A stretch of DNA of 64,000 nt from Neurospora crassa OR74A (lineage: Eukaryota; Ascomycota; Sordariomycetes; Sordariales; Sordariaceae). The notes beneath the pieces are model-generated. The model saw only the letters and a program-made list of their open reading frames with translations, was not told the DNA's origin and ran no database searches. Every line of letters begins with the position of its first letter. Position 1 is the first letter of the stretch. The DNA lies in assembly GCF_000182925.2 (NCBI RefSeq), contig NC_026505.1, positions 3,534,001 to 3,598,000 on the forward strand, in the 5' to 3' direction. Below are positions 10,639 through 23,341 of the stretch, one piece after another. The position numbers were made by a program, and so were the translations under genes.

Positions 10639-13600
10639 TTTGACCCGTGATCTTTCTTGAGGTCGTCTGCTCGGTTTTCGTCCCTGTATATTTCGTACGT
10701 CTCTGTGTCGCAAAAAGCTGGTGGTCGGTCGCGACAGTGGGCCTGCTTGACAGTGCTTGTCCGATATCCGGTCCAGTGGTATCGATTTTCCGCGCCACGC
10801 TTCCTATCTTCCGTCCTTCCCACTCTGACGCCCGTACATATGAAAATATGCTGTGTGCGGAGATTCGGTGTGGGTAGCGGAAAGTGCTCATTTATTGCCA
10901 CAGAGTTTCTCTGTACGACATGGCTAGTATGCTATCATCCGCAGTTGGTGCGTAGAAGAAAGTTGACCGGCTTTCTTCGTGTCACGAGCGAGGAAGCAGG
11001 AGGCAGGGGATAAAGCGCGGGGTGGGAAAGGGCCGCCAGTATCAAAGGAAATCAGGTATATAACAGAAGCTTGTTGACGCGAGAAGAAGTAATGCTGACC
11101 CGAAGACTTCACAGCAGGTACATGTCCTCTCTTTAGCTGACAGATAGCGGCTGTTGGTTTCCAACAGGGGATCCAGATAGCCGTGATCAAGACGGGAAGG
11201 ATGTTGAAAAGCTAGGAAGGTCGTCAGAGGCAGGCATTCGTAATTGTGATATGAGAGTTTAAAGGTGCAGGGGGCACAGTGAGATTGAGACAGTCTGGAC
11301 TCGAGCACCTCTTGCAAAAGCCATTGGTTGAGGAGTTGGGGTCCGCGTCCAGGGCATATCGAAGATCTTGCCAAACCTTGACCTTAACAGCGGGCAACGG
11401 CCCCGTTCCCGTTCCCCTGAAGGCCTGGGGTTGGCGGACGCGATGGACGGGACCGAACGGGTTGGGGGGAAAATTGCCATGACAGGGTCGCTTTTGGCGA
11501 GGGAGTGGAGGGGCAGAGACAGAAGAGGCAGAACAGACAAGCTCACTCGACGAGAGCTGGAGCGAGAAGCCACAAGTCTAGTGAGGTGTGATTGGAGTCC
11601 AAATTGCCGTAACGACCAAACGGGCACCATGAACCATGGGCCATCACGGGGGTGGTGAGAAAAGGTCTCTTCACCATTAGACCGAAATCTTCTCTCCTTG
11701 GACACGAACACAGCGTCATGGAGGCATCGGCACGACTGCCGACATGTCCCCCGAGAGCCCCGTCCCGTGACGACAAGAGACCATTTTCTTGACTTGTGAA
11801 GTGGGGGTGAAATGCATGATTGTTCTGCGCTCTGGATGGAGGCTTGAGAGTTTGGGACTCTTGCGGGCTTGCCAAGACCGGGAACCTGTAGCTAAGCGGC
11901 ACAAAACCCTCTGGCCCCATCACGGCCCATGCATTGCGCAGGAACGTCATTGACCAATCAGGAAAACGAGATGCGACGTCGGCGGTGGTTTGCCTGCAAG
12001 GGCCCCCGGCGGCCTAAGCACATCGCCGTGAGCAGACAGTGAGCACATCGCTGAAAGCACCGTGGACATTTCGAGCCTTTTCACGCTCGGTTCCTGGCTT
12101 CCCTCTCTTTTGCTCCACTTGTCGGGCTCGTCCCGTCCGGCAACAGCGACAATCTCGTCACATCACTTCATCTCCTCATCTAATTCCCTTTTCTTCTTCA
12201 TCAACCCGACGGCCCCTCCCGATCCGGCAAAGAACTCTATCGCCAGTTTCGACCGCTCCCTATCGATCATCATCAGCCGAAGACAGGTGCGAATGGAAAT
12301 GGCCCGACTGAACAGGCCACCTCCTGGCTGGTCCTCAGTTGGATGGCCATCAAGACGTCCGTCGTGATATTCTCAGAGAGGCTGTGGCTGTGAGAAGAAG
12401 GCAAAGAGGGCAACTTGGGCAAGCGGCCTCGATGGTTGTTCGTCTGGGGCCAACCAACCAAGTCTTCAGCCGACTCTCTCGCGTTGCACCACATGTTCTC
12501 GCTTCCACTGCAACATGTAATCGTTGGTCACACACAGGTGGTCATCATTTCCGCGACCCCAACCGTTGGATGGCTCTCTTTGTGTGCTGCGCGACATTGA
12601 TGAGATGCACCCATTCACGACAAGTGTCTCACACCTCATCCCACACACATCCTACGCCGCCAACCCCCACCCACCATCAAGTGGACGAGACCGGAGCTGA
12701 GGCACTGTACATTCGTATCCAGCTGGGCTAGCTAAATGTACTGCGTATGTATTCGATATGCCGAAAATGATTCCCCCTTTCAACGCCCTCTTCATCTCTC
12801 GATGTTTGCCATTTTACTCGAAAGCGCAGAAAAGAAATGAACCAAGTCGTCATAAGCTCCACTATGAGCTTTGAACAACCAGGCCTTAGCCGCCCGCTGG
12901 AACCCAGGAAACCTTGCCATGTCACGTCACTTGTTGGACTTGAATGCCATTTACAACCAGACATGAACAGACAATGTGCGTGACGAGGGCGATGCAGTGT
13001 GAGTACCTAACCTATCGCATAGTTGATGTGCTGAAGCCGCACTGGTGTCCGGTTGCCGTCCGGTTGCCGACGCGCTATCATCTTCGCCTTTCTCTAGCAA
13101 TCAACAAAACTATCCACAAGCCCAATGGGTATCGTTTACCCGGTTAAAGCCGTCATTATCACTCCTTGTTCGATCCATGTTTCGGAGAGGTCTTCGACCC
13201 AGGACCGGGCCCAATCAAGGCCATGATGGCGACGTCTCTAAGCACGATGTATCATCTCGACTACCAACTATGTACTCCTTTGTTGCCACACCTTTGGCGG
13301 TTCTCGTTCCATCATCCGGTCTGTCAGCGAACGATTGCCATCGCACGGCCTCGGCGCGCACACGGTACACGGCACCACAGAAGGACCCAGCAATTTGGTA
13401 TTGCCGCTGTGCTGCACACTATAGGTTGATAAACTACCACCGTGATATGGCACTGGGGCCGAAACGGTTGAGATCCTGTTTTACTGCCATCGACCCTACG
13501 CTACCATGTATTAACCTCGCTGCCTGTCGCTTATCAGATTCTCGAGTCGGTTCGTTGGGCGAGTTCTTACCACGAGACTAAGAGATTGGGAAATAGTAAC

Positions 13601-14784
13601 TAAACATGGTGAAGGGGGACGTGAAGGAATGTATGCCCGTTCTGGACACTCGCCGAGTATGGGAAAGGGAGATGTCATTCAAAGTGCATTTCTCCAGCGA
13701 CCGTAACCGTAACCCTTAGTTTCAAGCCAGCTTGTCGCTCACCACTTGACAGCAAACGTCCTGCTGCACGGTTTCAATCTGTCATGATCCATCACTACAC
13801 CCGTTGAGTTTATAGCTGATATCCGCATGTCCCGCTTCGGTCAACTCAAAACCCGGGACCTTGGCCAAAAAGCTTGACGATGCTTAGGTTCGCTACTGTG
13901 ATACTTTCGAAACACCTAGCAACACCACGCATGCAAGTCACCTACGGGCCATTCACCTGATTCGACGGATGACTCTTTTGTTGTCCGAGCAATCTGGTGT
14001 TTCTTCGGCGTTCTATGCAGGTGGTAGTACCTAGTGTCTTACAACCGTGTCGCTGGTATGACAGGAGGAAGTGGTCTCAAGCATGACATGAGCGATATGA
14101 ATAGCTCGGTGACCCTTCGATCCGTTGCCGCTCAGCTCCCCCCCCCCCCCCCTCCCAAAACTACCGCCGCCCCGGCACACTTGATGGTGAAAGGGAAGTA
14201 AAGAGTGCTGGACAGCCTTAGGATAGATTGAGCCCCTGGTATTGAGCTTGATGGGTCGAGCCGCCGGGAGGGGAGATAATCGGTACCGCTTTTCTGAACC
14301 GATAGAGTGATCTCTGTTCACAGCATACTCAAGACAAGAGCATCAAGAGTCAATATCAGCCCCTCGGCATCTGTGTCGCGGTCTACCCCTGAATTCTCAT
14401 CAAAGGAGAGAGTGTCTGTCAATACCTCTATACAATAAAACTGGGATCGAAGAATTGGACTTAGTAACATCCACGGGCCTCAACAACTGCAACGTAATGT
14501 CACGTTTAATAGTTTGTCATTCTTTCCATCGAGCCCATCAGCTCTCAACAGACAACTAATCATGTTGCTGCCTTTCAACAAGGTCATGAGCGAGATTCAG
14601 TTAACACTTTCATTCAAATTGCCATACCCCAACGTATCTTCCCTGCTCTGCTTGTCGTTTACTCGATGATTCCTTCCAGCTAGACAGAGCGTACCTACCT
14701 AACGACGTTCTTGTTGTTCCCGAATTTCCCCTCAAGCCCCATTCCTCCGACTTCGAACATCCCCCAAACCTTCCAACCTCTCTC
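10639..14784. other. Gene-poor 4.1-kb interval
   Basis: Open frames here are short or begin with GTG/TTG, overlap on both strands, and show no motif (for example 11259-11711 minus and 13045-13581 plus). A C14 run lies at 14139-14152. It probably contains promoter and UTR sequence of the flanking genes. I found no RNA gene by eye. Confidence 0.35.
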
Positions 14785-15261
14785 TCACTCAGTATACTTC
14801 CAATACAGCCTTTCGAACCTCACACTCTTCAAAAACCAATCCTCTTTCCCCTCTCCATCCTTCCCCTTCACCCACCGCTCATGATAATGTCCACCCCCGG
14901 CCCCTTGCCACCCTGTCTCCCCCTCCTTTGGCGCCGCATGGTAAATCACTGCAAAGATAACCTCGTACTCATCCTCACTGATGCTGGTGAACTCTCCCGC
15001 CCCCGAAACCAGATGCATCGTCTGTAGGCCTTTGAATTTGTCGGAGAAGTATGCGGTCCAAGACGCCAGGGAGTCGAAAGCCAAGGTGACGGGCCCTGCG
15101 GCGGACGGTTCGACGATGGGGGAGGAGGAGAAATAGTCGATGAAGTTAAAGGTACAAGAAGGGAGGATGAGGGAGGTGAGGAGGGGGAATTGTTGGGTGT
15201 CGATGTAGCGGCAGTAGCGGAGTTTTTGGGATTGGATGCGGGATTCTGCTGGGGATGACAT
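14785..15261 (-). CDS. SnoaL-like (NTF2-fold) protein
   Basis: A single-exon frame of 158 residues starting at the ATG at 15261; the upstream TTG at 15288 is not needed. The sequence follows the SnoaL_4/NTF2-like plan: an N-terminal helix leading to LRYCRYIDTQQFPLLTSL, a strand with CTFNF, an acidic SISEDEYEVIFAVIYH strand, GGGHYHERWVKG, and a final strand WFLKSVRFERLYW. Members of this fold include polyketide cyclases, dehydratases and small-molecule binding proteins; substrate cannot be told from sequence. No biosynthetic partners are intact nearby, though a decayed gene lies about 1.2 kb downstream. The frame has no stops and its length matches the family. Confidence 0.8.
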   Translation of the reverse strand: MSSPAESRIQSQKLRYCRYIDTQQFPLLTSLILPSCTFNFIDYFSSSPIVEPSAAGPVTLAFDSLASWTAYFSDKFKGLQTMHLVSGAGEFTSISEDEYEVIFAVIYHAAPKEGETGWQGAGGGHYHERWVKGKDGEGKEDWFLKSVRFERLYWKYTE

Positions 15262-16484
15262 TTTTGGTTGGTCGTAGGCTTGGTGCAATGCTGGTGGATG
15301 ATGATGGCTTTGGGCTGTTGAAGGACTCTTTTTGCCAGTTGAGGGATGCGGTGGGTGTTGTCCTTAATGTGGTTGGCTATGTGTGGTGGTGGTGTCGAAT
15401 AAATGAATGAATGAGATGTGAGACTTTGTTTTTGTTTCGTGAATGTCGGTCAAATGGATGGTGGATGGTGCGATGTGAGCGATATGATGATAACCTGGAA
15501 TAGAAGAAATATAATGATGAAGTTACGAACCACTGGGGCTTCTGGCTGTGCATGATTTTATATGACTCGATTCAGACAGCTCGCCGGCAACGTCCTCGTT
15601 GTTTTAATTGCCCTGGCAATAAGACCAATCAGAGATTTCTTCAATCCGAGATTATTTTCCCAGTGCAGGTGCTACGAAAAAAGGATCTTTGCGTATGCCG
15701 GTGGTTTTATGTGAAAATTTTGGGGAAGCATAACCGTGGTTTACTCGAGTTGAGACCCAGTTTGAGACTGTTATCCCAAAGGGGAAATATGGCAAGCAAC
15801 GAATTTTCGGCAGGATTCCCAAACACAGATTGGGTGTGCTGACATGCTGACATATGTATCGACTTCATTGACAATGTTTGCGGACCAAGTCAGTAGAGGT
15901 AGTATTGATTGATCGTCGCCAAAAGAAGGATACGAAGTTCACAACTCCATGACATGACTATACACTGCCATCTGTACTCTTCGCAGGTTTAATGTGTGTA
16001 CGGCGTTGGAATCGGGGGCTAAAGTTCTTTGCTTTTTGAATGGGGACCCAAGCCCCGCCTGATTCCAAATTCCCCCACGGAAGGAATAAGACGATAAGAC
16101 GCACGTGTGTGGCGGCGCTGGCAACGGTTTCATCATCTTCTGTGCCGCTGAATGGCGGGATCTCCCTCGGGTACGGGAACTGAGAGGGATCAATAGGGTG
16201 TTTTTTGCGGCAACTCAACGAAAGGACTTCAAGAAAGAGATACGAGGGAAAGGTAATGTGTGCGTTGGTAGAGCTTGTTTGTGGACAGCGTTGCTCTACG
16301 TATCGGTCTACATTGCTGGGGCAGGTAATAGTGTTCAAGAAAGGGCTGTTCAACGTCATTACAGAGTTGAGACTGTCGACGATGGGCAAATGGGAAGGAG
16401 CAAGGCATCATGTTTTGTGATTTATATCGCGACAATCATTCGGAAAGAAATCCTTCACTTACTTCGTATCGGAAGATAGAGTAC
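15262..16484. other. Intergenic region
   Basis: The 5' flank of the SnoaL-like gene followed by sequence without a supportable gene. A plus-strand frame at 16105-16479 lacks any recognisable motif and has an implausible composition. Confidence 0.35.
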
Positions 16485-17935
16485 CTACTCAGTGGGCGTA
16501 GATAACACTTCCTCCACTGCCACAGTCTCCGTCCACACCTTCTTCTCCTCCGCCATCGTAAGCTGCTCGACAATATTCACAGTCGCATCTTCCTCATCAC
16601 CATCCCTCATCACATACTCTTCAGCTTCCACACCTCTATTCTCCATGCTCAATCAATGTCCCCGCCAACAGCTTCTTATAGCGGTAGCTTCCGGTGATGG
16701 CTGGAGCTTGTAAAGGTGTGAGCGGTCGACGGTTGCAGGGTCACAGGATGGAAATAGCGTCCCATTGAAGATGGCATGGTAGTTCTCGGCTATCTTGCTC
16801 TTGTAGCCGTACCAAGCCATGATATTGTTGGTCAAATGGTGATGGCCCATGTGGAAAACATACCGCCCCGAATGAAGTTCATCTTGAAGGCAGCCATGGT
16901 GAGATGGTTCTGATATTTGCCTCGGGCCTCTCTCCGTCAGTCATGGACAAGACGCTTCATTGCTCGAGGTTCCTGAGAGTCACGGTATTGAAGTTCGCCC
17001 ATTCGATGTCGTCAATAGACGGGCACTTGTCTGTACCTAGTCTCATGGGCGTCGATGACTAGGTACAAAGATTGACAATGAAAGTCACATAAATTACCGC
17101 TTTCGAGACTTTATATGAAATCGCTATAGATAGATGCCTAGCGAGCTCAAGAATCGCAACCCATGGGATCTAGCCTGTAGCTAGTCCACCAACCCCATCA
17201 TCTTGATCCAAGCTCAGATCGCATATAGAAAACATGCCGATAATCCTCACATCCCGTCGGTTGTATCCAAGTGATACATTGCAGATGTTCTCTATGCGGG
17301 GTGCTCGGGCAACACTAAACTGCTCACCAAGATGATGATTGTGTTCGTGCTTAGACACGTAGCCGAATAATCCTGCCACCTCCTTTTGCTGTAACCTTGA
17401 TAGCGATGCATATGTGCTCCCTTGGGTTTTCTAGAGAGAAGATGGTGGCTCATGTTGATGTCTCCCCAAGCATCCAACCGAGTTCGAGTCCAAGATAGAA
17501 TTTATGGTCGACTTTTGGCAGGGCGGCCACTAGTACGGTCCTATGAAGATTGCATTTGAGCGCCAACATCGAAATCTCGAACGCGAAAGCGAAGGATTTG
17601 GTGGAAGATATACTGTACGGTGCTGCAGTTAGGCAAGTGAGACGGGGTACGGTACCCTTTAGGGCGATTCGTAGAGCAACAGAAACGGCTTAGCGTGACG
17701 TTGGAGTATGGTTGTCCAATCAAGATTGATTGGTGTATGGTGTAATTGCTACACCTTCACAATATCTTTGTGCCCTGGAGATAGCTATTGAAGTGTTACG
17801 TTGAGGATGATACGTTTGAAAACCCCGTGTCTCATAATAATTTCCGGTGCCGTAGACCAGGCCGGAACTAGAAGGCACTGTCAAAGAGCGAACCTCTGTT
17901 GAGTTCAGAAAGCAAAGTTTGAAAGACATTCATTT
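16485..17935 (-). pseudogene. Probable decayed protein-coding gene, family unknown
   Basis: On the minus strand, stretches that read like ordinary protein follow one another but fall in different frames with stops between. In order of transcription: an ATG-led piece near 17929 (GLVYGTGNYYETRGF), a piece near 17440-17620 (LPKVDHKFYLGLELGWMLGE), a piece near 17180-17370 (GLFGYVSKHEHNHHLGEQ), a piece near 16965-17050 (KCPSIDDIEWANFNTVTL), a piece near 16660-16930 (HHHLTNNIMAWYGYKSK), and a clean 53-residue end at 16485-16646 finishing VWTETVAVEEVLSTPTE. Normal splice signals do not obviously connect them. The simplest reading is one gene, perhaps two, broken by several frame changes and stops. 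I could not name the family. It is also possible that some pieces are chance open frames, or that a multi-intron gene is still intact. Confidence 0.4.
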
Positions 17936-20050
17936 CGCAAGAATAAATCCTCCTATCCAGCATGAGATGGGATAGGAAATATCAACAACCCTGGTGCTCC
18001 TGTTTGGTATATCCTGTTCACGAGCAGCTCAAGTCTCAATACGAAAATGAAAAGATCGAGATGGTTGAAATTGTCGAGTGACGTTGAAAGCAACTTCAAA
18101 AGGCGGTAAGTGACCATGCCTAATACGTGTAAGAACTGTGGATCTGGGTGTCGTTGCTAGTTGACGGTCATCTGGATGGCCGCATGATATGACGGCTCGT
18201 TAGAGATGGAAGCTGGTCCTAGCTCGTTGGTGATGTGGGCGGATAGCATACAAAGGATGTCAAGCTCGCGGATGTGTTTGGTCCGTCTTTGGCTTGAAAT
18301 TGGATGTTGGCGTGAGGGAGTTATTGATCGTTGAATTGGAAGAAGCGTTGCTGGAGGTTGAAACAAACTGCGAACCGACAGTGTAGGGCAGTTCATTATC
18401 GCTTTTTGGCCAATCACAGGGCGCATACAAGCCAAGAACCAGATCACGCTTCTAGTGTAGGTACACTATACTACGGATTGGGCGACACATGGGTATCGAG
18501 TCTGGACCTGCATTTGACCATCTCGCATGTCGCTGCCGTCACAGTCACCTTGCCTTCTCACATCCCTCTCATTTGCTTTCCCTCGCTGCCATGACGAACT
18601 GATATCTAAACCACGAGATGTTGATGAATGAAGCAAGGCCCCCTCCCCCGGGAACCGCTTGGATCTGTAAGAGCGAGGGAAGCTCTGGACACTTGCACTG
18701 ACGAGCCGCCGTACAAGTGCCGGCTCGGGACAGGTTTTCGTGCACAGTCTCATATCATGCAGGTGCCCCTGGGAACAGTTGACACAAACAGCTGGGAAAA
18801 GCCAAATCTTTGCTTGATCCCATTGATTCGGTCAATTTGTCGTTCGTGTTCCTGGTTCGGCGTGGCGCGGTTCGCCATTCAGCTATGTGAATGTGACCAG
18901 GGCAATCTAGACAAAATTTTGTGAAGGCAAGAGTGTGACGGGGCCCTTGAAGATTTGATCACATTTCCACTTCGTTGCCATGATTCTCGTGATCCGCACT
19001 CTCTTCTCGCACAACATTGGCAGTGACCCTCCAGCGCTGTCCCGCTAGCGCAGGCTGCCGAGATCTCTTGCAGGCGAGAAGTCAGGGGCTCGGGACAAGC
19101 CAAGTTACGAGCAGAGGTACCGACCAACCACACCTCGCCGTGAGGGTACCCCGTGGTCTATCTGAAGAAGCCTAACAGACGCAGGCCCCATCGCGCCATC
19201 TTAATCATCCCACTCCCTCCGCGGGTGCCCGCCAATGCCTTCCTTCCAGGGCAGACATTGGCAGTCCTAGGAAACCCAATGGCGGCAAGAAGGTAATATG
19301 ATGGCAAGTCCGCTGGCCATTCACACTTCCAGGTTGATAAGTTTTCTCATCGCCCGAAAGAATGCCGTGAAGTACGAACCGTGACACGAGCTCCAGGTAC
19401 GGGGTGGAAGCGTCCTGCTGTGTTGCATACCTACTTCCATGCGCCCACCATCTCCATCTTCCACTTGTTCTCTGCTTCTGACTCTTTTCAGTTGCATCGA
19501 ATTCGAAACGAAACAAGAAGAAAGAAAGAGTGCAGTTCGCGCCTCTTACACCACCTGGACGCCCGCATACCCGCATTCTTGGGGAAAAGGGTCCAAAACT
19601 AATCTAGCGGAAGTCCAAGACGCCCCCAGTGTCACCACACTTTCCAGCTCAACGAAACGAGAAGGACGTGAGCAAGGGGATTTCAATCCAACGAAGGAAG
19701 CAACCAACAACTCAGCCCTTTACGCCAACTGTGCCGCTTCTACCGCCCTTCTTCCTCGCCTGTCTTGTCTTTGATCCAGAAGCACGAGGCACAGCTCCGA
19801 CCGTCTCCGCAAGCCCCCCTCAACGAGATATATTTTAAATATCCTTCGTTTTTTCAACACCATTAGCTCTGGATAATTCCGATCCGTCGGCCTCACTGTC
19901 GCCAAGGTCAGCACTAAAGCAGCGTCTACGGCAGTTACGAGACAACGCTTACTGCGCCAACAACGCGCGCTCGACCACATAATAAGTCAAAACCACTGGA
20001 GAAAAAAAAAATAGGAACATCAACCTACCAGTCTATTCTCCATCATCATC
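17936..20050. other. Intergenic region and probable NTA1 5' leader
   Basis: No supportable gene between the decayed gene and the NTA1-like start. The last 600 bp before 20051 are pyrimidine- and A-rich and contain short open frames without motifs, as expected for a promoter and 5' UTR. Confidence 0.35.
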
Positions 20051-22752
20051 ATGCGCATCGGGTGTCTTCAGTTCGCGCCCCAGGTTGGGGATGTCTCCAA
20101 CAACCTCAGTCGTGCCGACGCCGTTTTGGCTAAGGCCAATCAGAGGGAATTGGAGGATCTAGACCTACTTGTTCTTCCTGAAATGGCCTTTTCTGGTAAG
20201 CAGCCTCCATTTTCTCGTTCAGAATCACGGTCATCCACGTAGGAACTAACATTGCGCAAAGGATACAACTTCAAGTCCCTAGAAGAAATCCAGCCCTTTC
20301 TCGAACCGTCGGGATCCGGAATCAGTGCTTTGTGGGCACGGACAAATGCTCTCAAGTATGACTGTACTGTTGCCGTTGGCTACCCCGAAAAGGTCGGGTC
20401 TTCGGGTTCACCGCGTGGATCTTCCCCCGAGTACTACAACTCACTGCTTGTTGTCAATGGGGAAGGCGAAACCGTTGCAAACTATCGCAAGTCCTTCCTC
20501 TACTACACCGACCAGACTTGGGCCCTGGAAGGTGGAGGTTTCTATGGCGGCAGGATGGAGGGCTTCGGCAACGTTGCCATGGGAATCTGTGAGTATTTCC
20601 GATCCCAGTTGTAATTGACTGCTCAAGAGACTGTCGTACTAACTTCTTCACAGGTATGGATATCAAGTATGTCCTAGACCCACTTTACTGTTGTTGTACG
20701 TAGCTAACGTGTGATAGTCCCTACAAGTTCGAGGCCCCCTGGCATAAATTCGAGTTCGCTTTCCACGTTCTTGAAGTTCGAGCAAACCTAGTCATTCTTT
20801 CAATGGCATGGCTTACCCACGAGGATCCATCAACGTTCACTCCCCTCGCTCAGGAACCGGATCTGGCAACCATGACATATTGGCTTCAACGATTCGAGCC
20901 TGTCATCCGAGACGAGAGCGACGAGGAACTCATTGTTGTGTTCTGCAATCGCTGCGGCATGGAAGACGACGTCTTATACGCGGGCACCAGTGCCGTCATT
21001 GGAATCAAGAACGGTGAGGTGTCTGTTTATGGACTCCTCGGCCGTGGTTCCAAGGAGTTGCTGGTCGTCAACACTGACGCCCCGCCCTATGGAAAGCTGG
21101 TCAATCGCCCTGACGCCGCTACCGATAACAATGAAGAGCACATACCCAGAACAACCCCTGGCACTACTGGGAATCCAGTTTCTCCCGACCAAGCCAACAC
21201 AACCTCCCTTAATTCCCCTGTGAGAACACATACACAACCAGAGGCAGCAGTGCAAGCCGCAGCTTCTAACAGACATATAGGGGGCAACAGACGCAGCCCA
21301 GTCGAGGCCAGAAAACGACCAACCTTGAACATACCTACAAAGCCTCCTCGCTTCGTGGCAGACGAGGAAGAGGATTGTAGTGATTCAGGCATGGAGAACT
21401 ACGCTGATTACCAAGGCAACTGTGGAGGACGTGACGGGCATGCTTATGTAGGAAGAGCAGAAGCTGTAGAGAGCCCGGTATATCCCAGTCCGACTGTCAT
21501 GGCCATGCGACCCAAGCTTCCCATTCACAAAGGTGCACGTACACTCCCGCCCATTACTACCAAGCGGGTGCCATCTGGGGTAAAGCCTGGAAACTATCTT
21601 ACTAGTTGTGATCTTTATACTCCTCCCATCACACCCTACGACGATGCATCGCTGTCAGCAGCCCGCCGAATACCATTGCCCTTTTCACCCGCTGTGGACA
21701 CACCGGTTGAACCAAACTGGCCCGTTTCGGCCAGGACTGACTATAACGGCCAACCATTCCACACTCTTCCCTCCGGGCCAGCCAGCAGATCGACAAACAT
21801 ATCTGGTGGCAGATCCCGCAATTCGAGCCGTGCAAGGGGCCCAGAGATGCTCTCACCAGTCACGAGCCAACACCCCTTCCAATCAGCACGCACAGGTCCA
21901 ACAGAACGGGTCCCAAGGCGGGCAAAACGCGAAGACGAGAAGGAGCATGAATATGGCGAGTTAAGCGTGGACAGGGCTGCAGCACGAAAGCCGGCCAAGA
22001 CGGGTTTCGATGACCTCTTCAACACGATTCCCATCGCCGCAAGTCCCAGCATTTTCAAGACTACATTTTCCGAAGCAGAAATCATGAACAACCAGCAGCA
22101 GCAGCGTGCCGGCCAAGCAGTCCACATGAGACTGAGGGACGAGCCACGACCTCAAGTAGCTCCTCGACAACGTCCCACAGTTGAACGAATGCCTTCTAGA
22201 CTCAGGAGCACATCAGCCTCAAACCCCAAGATCCCACCATCGTTCAATTATCCTCCACCCCCAGTCCCGCAAACGCCCCAATATACCCCTGTTTCTTATG
22301 CCTCGAGTTCCCGCTCATCGAGCAGAAGCAGGCAGGCTTCTTACACGAGAAGGGGCAGTGAGCAACGCACAGTTCCGTCAACTCCGAGCACCCCCAGCCC
22401 GACAACGCCGCATCATTATCACCAGCATCATGTGCTGCCCGCTACATCCTATGGTAGCAATAGCCATGTCCAGCAACCACATAAAAGAATGCCACAGGCT
22501 GTTGGTATTAATGATCATGACGATGAACCCGAGGCGTTTTACGGGCGAGGACCGGTAATACCGGTTGGAGGAATGACGGTAGGGAGAGATAGTAGAGGTC
22601 GAAAGATATCTACCCAGCAGCAGCCGTCTAGGAGGACACACTCTGTTGACCCTCATCGCCGGGAGCCTGCTGCCGAGAGGGGACGCAACGGTGGGGCTAG
22701 GGTCAACGGGAGGTATTATCCTCTGGATTTGTTGTCGCCTGTTTCTGTGTGA
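20051..22752 (+). CDS. NTA1: NTA1-like protein N-terminal amidase with a long disordered tail
   Basis: The family deamidates N-terminal Asn/Gln of proteins in the Arg/N-degron pathway. Model: 20051-20195, 20262-20588, 20654-20666 and 20718-22752, giving 839 residues. The nitrilase triad is visible: Glu44 (LPEMAFSG), Lys125 (YRKSFLYYTD) and Cys158 (MGICMDINPYKFEAPW). The strand VIGIKNGEVSVYGLLGRGS closes the catalytic domain near residue 285. Exon 3 is only 13 nt and carries part of the catalytic-cysteine loop, so its inclusion is essential for activity. About 540 further residues follow in the same exon. They are Ser/Pro/Arg/Gln-rich with no recognised domain, including a basic RVPRRAKREDEKEHEYGE patch and a His/Pro-rich stretch. 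Yeast Nta1 (457 residues) has no such tail. Splice sites are GT-AG with CTAAC branch sites before exons 2 and 4. Confidence 0.88.
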
Positions 22753-23341
22753 AAGAAAAATATTAGTGTTGGGCATCTCGAAGAACTTACAGATTGCGAT
22801 AATCTCCTTTTCTTTTTTCGGATGTGTTGTGAATGAGATTGACATGTTGAAATTGTGTCGATGAACGACTTCTTCTGTTACTCTTCTTGAATGGAGATTT
22901 TTGAGGGTTTGGACGGGTCTGGAAAATATTTACACACTGTACCGGGCAACCGGGTTGGCTATATAAATTGGAAAGTAAAAGATTCAATGACGGCACCAAA
23001 AGTTCACATGCCATGTTCCATATACCTACTACCTTTTTCTGGGTAAATTGCACATCTCACGAGGAACGACGCATCCGGATATTATCCACTCAATGGAATC
23101 CTCTACACTTCATGCTCCGCTGCCGGCTACACCGCAAATGCTACATGCTAACCATCTATACTCCTTTCTCTGTAGTGCAGTATGCTATGCCAGTTGACTA
23201 AACATCAAAACCAACGCCGAGTAAACAATTCAATTCATAGCTTTCGCTCGGGTATTATCTTTTATGAACCTCATTATTCCTGCCCCAGGATCACCCCCTT
23301 CGCAATTTTGTTTTTCTTTTCTTCGCGAAGCCCCCCCTTAT
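22753..23341. other. Convergent intergenic region
   Basis: 589 bp between the stops of the NTA1-like gene (+) and RFC4 (-). It is AT-richer than the genes and should hold both 3' UTRs. Nothing else was seen. Confidence 0.4.

Noticed and set aside
11259-11950. Two overlapping minus-strand frames of 135-150 codons
   Set aside because: They overlap in different frames, lack motifs or splice support, and look like chance.
13045-13581. 178-codon plus-strand open frame
   Set aside because: It begins with GTG, has no motif, and its composition is Arg/Ser/Pro-rich like a random frame in GC-rich DNA.
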